Translations under genes and position numbers: made by a program
Shown: in pieces, positions 14,551 to 17,553 of the stretch
Numbering within the stretch: the stretch's first letter is position 1
How the letters are laid out: each line of letters begins with the position of its first letter
Source: an uncultured Aeromonadales bacterium
GTDB taxonomy: Bacteria; Pseudomonadota; Gammaproteobacteria; Enterobacterales; Succinivibrionaceae
DNA: 17,553 nucleotides
Direction of reading: 5' to 3'
NCBI GenBank assembly: GCA_902796095.1
Contig: CADBNP010000207.1
Coordinates: 1-17,553 of the forward strand
The notes under the pieces: generated by a model
Seen by the model: the letters and a program-made list of their open reading frames with translations, nothing else
What the model was told of the DNA's origin: nothing
Database searches by the model: none

Positions 14551-15741
14551 CTACTTCTTTACAATTCTTTCCTCTATGAAGTTTGCCATCTCAAGATTAG
14601 GCACCTTGAGGAAGCACTGTACGGAATCCTCATCCTTTACGATATCTTTCAATGTGAGAATGCCGTTATGAAGCAGAAGTGATCCCATCTGAGGTCTGTA
14701 GCTGTAATGCGATCCGCAACTGATTTCAGGATCCAGCGGCTGATCTATATAATCAGAAAGGTTAAAGACAGGACTGCGGAGTTTGCCGACAATATAGCCT
14801 CTGGCACAGCGCATATCGTAGTTAAGATGGAATGTGCCGTTGCTGCGCATGAAATCCAGAATAAATCCAGCAGACGCGATATTCGTCCTTTTAGTTGAGA
14901 AGGTATAGCCGCCCACAGTGTTCATAATAATTCTGATGAGATCGTCCGCACTCTGTTTTTTCTGCTGCAGATACTCGCCGTAAACCCGGGACAGTTTGCT
15001 GCCACCCATATCTGATTTTATCATTTCGTCAATGCCGTGTGCCTTTACATAACCCGGAGATGACAGATTCATCATCTTGTTTATGTAATGGATCTCAAGG
15101 TCCGTCTGGGAGAAACCGCAGATGGACGCTACCTCCGGACGGTTTGTATAATCCTCGTAATCCAGCACCTGACCGTAACCGTCATCACAGAGAAGAAAGT
15201 GATTAATGCCTGTAAGAAAAACAAATCTAAACTGATCCCTGTTGTTAAGAACGGATACAAATCTGCCGAGTACCTGATCAATCTTCTCAATTTCAGGATT
15301 GGTAATGTTATCTGCCAGAACAAAATCATAATTATCAATAAGAACGACCAGATCAGCGCCCATGCCGTCTAGGAGTTCCCTGAACATTTCATCAGGCTTC
15401 TCTTTGGTAAGAGTGATGTTATTGTCAGCCGCTCTTTCCCTTACGCACTGCTTCAGTATAAGAGCAAGTTCGGAGGCACTTGAAACATCAAAATGAAAAT
15501 TAAAGGACAGAACCTTGTGAGGTTTGAAGTCGTAATCTGAATTGTAGATAAACGTATTTTTGAAGTAATCTCTGTTTCCGAGAAACAGTTCCTTCAAAGT
15601 TGAGACAAGCAGACTTTTGCCGAATTTCCTCGGTCTGACAAGAAGTGCACAGCGGGATTTTATCAGATTATAAATCTGCTCTGTCTTATCCACGTAAAAG
15701 CCGTAGGTAACAAGATTGGAAAAAGACTGCTGCATTATCAT
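14551..15741 (-). CDS. AAA-ATPase-like protein lacking the PD-(D/E)XK nuclease domain
   Basis: This 396-residue protein belongs to the AAA-ATPase_like family (PF09820) usually fused to a C-terminal PDDEXK_9 nuclease. Visible motifs are YVDKTEQI at 16-23, the degenerate P-loop RPRKFGKSLL at 36-45, a Walker B strand LVVLIDNYD at 131-139 and FVFLTGINHF at 174-183. Two departures stand out. The Walker B residue that is Glu in typical members (IDEYD) is Asn137. The protein also ends shortly after KVPNLEMANF, where relatives continue for about 150 residues with the nuclease; the decayed paralogue at 9920-10805 shows what is missing. The start ATG at 15741 has AGAGGA seven bases upstream. It lies 25 bases after the Sel1-like gene, so the two are probably cotranscribed, with a strong terminator following. 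Function is unknown; nucleotide binding is possible and hydrolysis doubtful. Confidence 0.78.
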   Translation of the reverse strand: MIMQQSFSNLVTYGFYVDKTEQIYNLIKSRCALLVRPRKFGKSLLVSTLKELFLGNRDYFKNTFIYNSDYDFKPHKVLSFNFHFDVSSASELALILKQCVRERAADNNITLTKEKPDEMFRELLDGMGADLVVLIDNYDFVLADNITNPEIEKIDQVLGRFVSVLNNRDQFRFVFLTGINHFLLCDDGYGQVLDYEDYTNRPEVASICGFSQTDLEIHYINKMMNLSSPGYVKAHGIDEMIKSDMGGSKLSRVYGEYLQQKKQSADDLIRIIMNTVGGYTFSTKRTNIASAGFILDFMRSNGTFHLNYDMRCARGYIVGKLRSPVFNLSDYIDQPLDPEISCGSHYSYRPQMGSLLLHNGILTLKDIVKDEDSVQCFLKVPNLEMANFIEERIVKK

Positions 15742-15766
15742 AGTGTAATCCTCTGAAGTAAACTAT

Positions 15767-16615
15767 CTATCTCCATGCCATATCGGAATTCTTCTCCGCA
15801 TACCAGCAATTTTTCTTCACAAGAGAAAACAGTTTGGCTGCTTCCTTGACATCCTTTTCAACCGATTTTCCCTGCTGATAAAAAATACTTAACGGCAGAT
15901 AGGCACAGTTGCTGCCGTCAGCCAGCGCTGATCTGGCCATTTCATACGCCCTGGACAGAGCCTCCTGCTCAGAATCCTTCTTTCTGGTAACAGCCTCGTA
16001 GGTCGAAAGGAGAACCCTGCCCATCGGTAATTTTGCTTTGTATACCGCATCAATATAGGATTTCTTGTCCTTTATATTCTCAGAACTGAAAAAAATATAA
16101 TGAACGGTTGCATAAATATTGCCGCCCTCGTCACTCATGGTTTTAATCCGGGTAAGATTTGAGGATTTATAGCCCTTGAGGACATACTGAGCCATCTGAT
16201 CACCTCGATAAGCAGATTCTCTGAGAATATTTCGAACAACGTGATCACGCTTCACATCAGGATCATGATTTGTAACATTGCCGTAGATAAATCTTTCCAG
16301 CGTCCAGAGACCAAGAACAGCCCCGTCATGGTATCCTGAATTGAGATAACTGCTGTAGAATTTTCTTGCCGCACCGAACTCACCCAGTTTTATGTATTCC
16401 TGACCGATAAGGTATACCATCAAATCCTGCTCTTCAACAATGGCTACTCTGCAACTGTTCTCCGAATCGTGAGATACTCTTTTTTCATGCATCGCCAGCA
16501 GACAGGAAAAACTGTCCATCGTTTCTCCTACAGACACCACTGGGAAAACAGAGGACATAACCAGCAGGAAACTAAAAACAAACCTAAACATAAACTTTTG
16601 ATTACCAAATTCCAA
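15767..16615 (-). CDS. Exported Sel1/TPR-like repeat protein
   Basis: This 282-residue protein has an N-terminal hydrophobic signal (residues 9-30, ending VVSVGET) without a clear lipobox. The rest is helical and resembles Sel1-like/TPR solenoids: LIGQEYIKLGEFGAARKFY at 69-87, SAYRGDQMAQYVLKG at 134-148, and YLPLSIFYQQGKSVEKDVK at 239-257 followed by EAAKLFSLV, which is close to a canonical Sel1 unit. Cysteines at 38/55 and 237/270 could form disulfides in the periplasm. Sel1 repeats act as protein-binding scaffolds; no partner is evident. The open start is TTG at 16615, with AGGTGA ten bases upstream. The ATG at 16591 gives a more compact signal peptide and is a real alternative. The stop lies 25 bases before the AAA-ATPase-like gene, so they form a likely operon. 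Confidence 0.68.
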   Translation of the reverse strand: MEFGNQKFMFRFVFSFLLVMSSVFPVVSVGETMDSFSCLLAMHEKRVSHDSENSCRVAIVEEQDLMVYLIGQEYIKLGEFGAARKFYSSYLNSGYHDGAVLGLWTLERFIYGNVTNHDPDVKRDHVVRNILRESAYRGDQMAQYVLKGYKSSNLTRIKTMSDEGGNIYATVHYIFFSSENIKDKKSYIDAVYKAKLPMGRVLLSTYEAVTRKKDSEQEALSRAYEMARSALADGSNCAYLPLSIFYQQGKSVEKDVKEAAKLFSLVKKNCWYAEKNSDMAWR

Positions 16616-16938
16616 ATCAGCGGATCACCTGACGATTAACAGCTCATCCAGCATCCACAGAATTATCATCAAATCTCAGTCTCAATACAACATTCGATGA
16701 GCAAAATGTAGATATGACACAAAAATTTAACCAAAAGGCATGAAAGACTGCAGACCTTAAACTTAGAGACATGAAGATTCAGCCGTTTTCCCCGGTATTC
16801 CCTCAGACTGAATCCCCGTGCAAAACTAAAAAGAAACATTGAAGACACAGAACTGCCGTTCCTACTGTTTCGTCACATCACGACAGACACGCATGAACAT
16901 CAATAACAAATCGCCTTTATTAATTTCCGTTAGCAGCC

Positions 16939-16957
16939 GTGCATAAATTTTATGCAC
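16939..16957. promoter_or_regulatory. Perfect 19-base palindrome (candidate protein-binding site)
   Basis: GTGCATAAA and TTTATGCAC are perfect nine-base arms around one central T. The site has the size and symmetry of a dimeric repressor operator. It is not beside a recognised gene: the nearest start is the Sel1-like gene more than 300 bases away. A hairpin role in RNA is possible but the arms are AT-rich in the centre. Confidence 0.4.
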
Positions 16958-17033
16958 AGTTCGAATACACTTCTGGATCGCAGACTTAGACACTTACCAC
17001 GTCAAAAACTGGGGATTCCTGGCTACCTGTCGA

Positions 17034-17068
17034 AATTAGCGCCTGACCATTTCCGGCAGTCGCTAATT
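17034..17068. repeat. Strong imperfect hairpin in gene-free DNA
   Basis: Arms AATTAGCG and CGCTAATT pair perfectly over eight bases. After a single C/T mismatch the stem continues CTG with CAG. After one bulged A, CC pairs with GG around a six-base loop. Neither strand has a following T-run, so it is not a standard terminator. It is the strongest secondary structure in the right-end region. Confidence 0.55.
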
Positions 17069-17073
17069 AAGAA

Positions 17074-17091
17074 AGACAGTCAAAGCTGTCT
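17074..17091. repeat. Second hairpin, directly after the first
   Basis: AGACAG and CTGTCT form a perfect six-base stem around the six-base loop TCAAAG. It begins five bases after the larger hairpin. The two together could be parts of one structured RNA or DNA element. Confidence 0.45.
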
Positions 17092-17220
17092 GCAAAATGC
17101 ACTGTGAGTTTAAGGTTAAAACCAGGCAGTGTGTTCACAAAGCAGTACCGTAAAGAAACTTCGATTTAAGTAAGTACAGTCAAGTCAATAAATTATTCTT
17201 CTGGACTCATCTGCTTTACG

Positions 17221-17242
17221 CTCACCGTCCTTACGGCATGAG
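17221..17242. repeat. GC-containing hairpin
   Basis: CTCA-CCGT pairs with ACGG-(CA)-TGAG, an eight-base-pair stem with a two-base bulge and the tetraloop CCTT. No T-run follows on either strand. Confidence 0.4.
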
Positions 17243-17401
17243 ATGTTCCTGAAAGTTTATAAATAATGAATAGAAAATTCTGCGTGAACAGGTGAATGCC
17301 GGATCTGCAGTTCAGTAATCCGAAATCTTAAATTAGCAGATCTATTAAAGGATGCGTCAAACTTATAGGAATGTGACGCACTTTACACACTAACTGAATT
17401 A

Positions 17402-17479
17402 TTTGTTATATAAATATATGTACACTGATTATTAACTTAAATTAATAATTCTTTTAAATGTTACTATATATATAACAAA
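17402..17479. repeat. Nested AT-rich inverted repeats at the right end
   Basis: An outer 11-base perfect inverted repeat (TTTGTTATATA at 17402-17412 and TATATAACAAA at 17469-17479) encloses an inner perfect eight-base pair (ATTATTAA at 17428-17435 and TTAATAAT at 17442-17449) with the spacer CTTAAA. The stretch is almost entirely A+T. It could be a promoter or regulator-binding region for a gene beyond the window, or simply low-complexity AT sequence where such repeats arise easily. Confidence 0.45.
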
Positions 17480-17553
17480 CTGTTTCAATAAGGTATTAAC
17501 ATCATCCGTCATGGGTAACTCTGCGCTTCAGAATGTTCATTCCATGATGATGA

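Larger units (their letters stand above)
16616..17553. other. Long gene-free region with palindromes and hairpins
   Basis: These 938 bases contain no frame I can support as a gene. They hold a 19-base palindrome at 16939-16957, a strong hairpin at 17034-17068 with a second at 17074-17091 and a weaker pairing at 17100-17131, a stem at 17221-17242, a seven-base inverted repeat at 17353-17380, and nested AT-rich inverted repeats at 17402-17479. No tRNA, rRNA, CRISPR or insertion-sequence signature is seen. A frame opening with ATG at 17511 runs off the window end and is too short to judge. Confidence 0.55.

Noticed and set aside
9920..15741. The two AAA-ATPase-like/PD-(D/E)XK pieces as halves of one gene split by an insertion
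   Set aside because: Both pieces contain the central region (VPNKE/VPNLE and the part before it), so they overlap in family coordinates and must be separate paralogues. The upstream one also has its own strong terminator.
17511..17553. Possible gene start (ATG GGT AAC TCT...) running off the window
   Set aside because: Only 14 codons are visible and the nearest AAGG is too far upstream to act as a ribosome-binding site. It needs the sequence beyond the window.
16616..17553. CRISPR array, tRNA, or insertion sequence in the gene-free right end
   Set aside because: There are no regularly spaced direct repeats, no cloverleaf with a CCA-type acceptor, and no transposase frame or terminal repeats with target duplication.

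Overview
The window looks like chromosome from a host-associated gammaproteobacterium. It carries a gammaproteobacterial-type aryl polyene (APE) operon, a BepA-type M48 protease, a DUF2066 protein and a YjjP/YjjB pair, alongside AAA-ATPase-like/PD-(D/E)XK genes of the kind common in gut anaerobes. A succinate-forming anaerobe such as a member of the Succinivibrionaceae would fit. That placement is inference from gene content; no rRNA or taxonomic marker is present.

Positions 2-6896 (+) hold the distal part of an APE pigment operon. In order it has an MMPL-type exporter (cut by the window start), ketosynthase ApeO, hot-dog dehydratase ApeP, SDR ketoreductase ApeQ, ketosynthase ApeR, a six-helix COG4648-like membrane protein and a class I methyltransferase. 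Four of the six junctions overlap (ATGA, TGATG, ATGA and a 20-base overlap), so translation is probably coupled. The enzymes form the elongation cycle of a type II PKS/FAS-like pathway: condense, reduce, dehydrate. The carrier proteins, the partner ketosynthase-like and dehydratase subunits and the starter ligase are not here and should lie upstream.

Positions 6994-9693 (-) hold a split YjjB/YjjP transporter and an unusual protein joining a zinc ribbon, several membrane helices and a non-cleavable type IV pilin-like C-terminal half. Positions 9920-10805 (-) are the decayed 3' part of an AAA-ATPase-like/PD-(D/E)XK gene, truncated at the 5' end and frameshifted at the catalytic Asp.

Positions 10901-12433 (+) encode a BepA-like periplasmic metalloprotease. 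It converges on a DUF2066 periplasmic protein (12524-13882, -) with a terminator, a near-consensus promoter and a perfect inverted repeat over its -10 element. Positions 14551-16615 (-) form a probable two-gene unit: an exported Sel1/TPR-like protein, then a nuclease-less AAA-ATPase-like protein with a changed Walker B motif. The last 938 bases have no convincing gene but contain a palindrome, a cluster of hairpins and nested AT-rich inverted repeats.

The most unusual items are the zinc-ribbon/pilin fusion, the nuclease-less ATPase beside an exported repeat protein, and the structured gene-free right end. No complete new system can be demonstrated from sequence alone.
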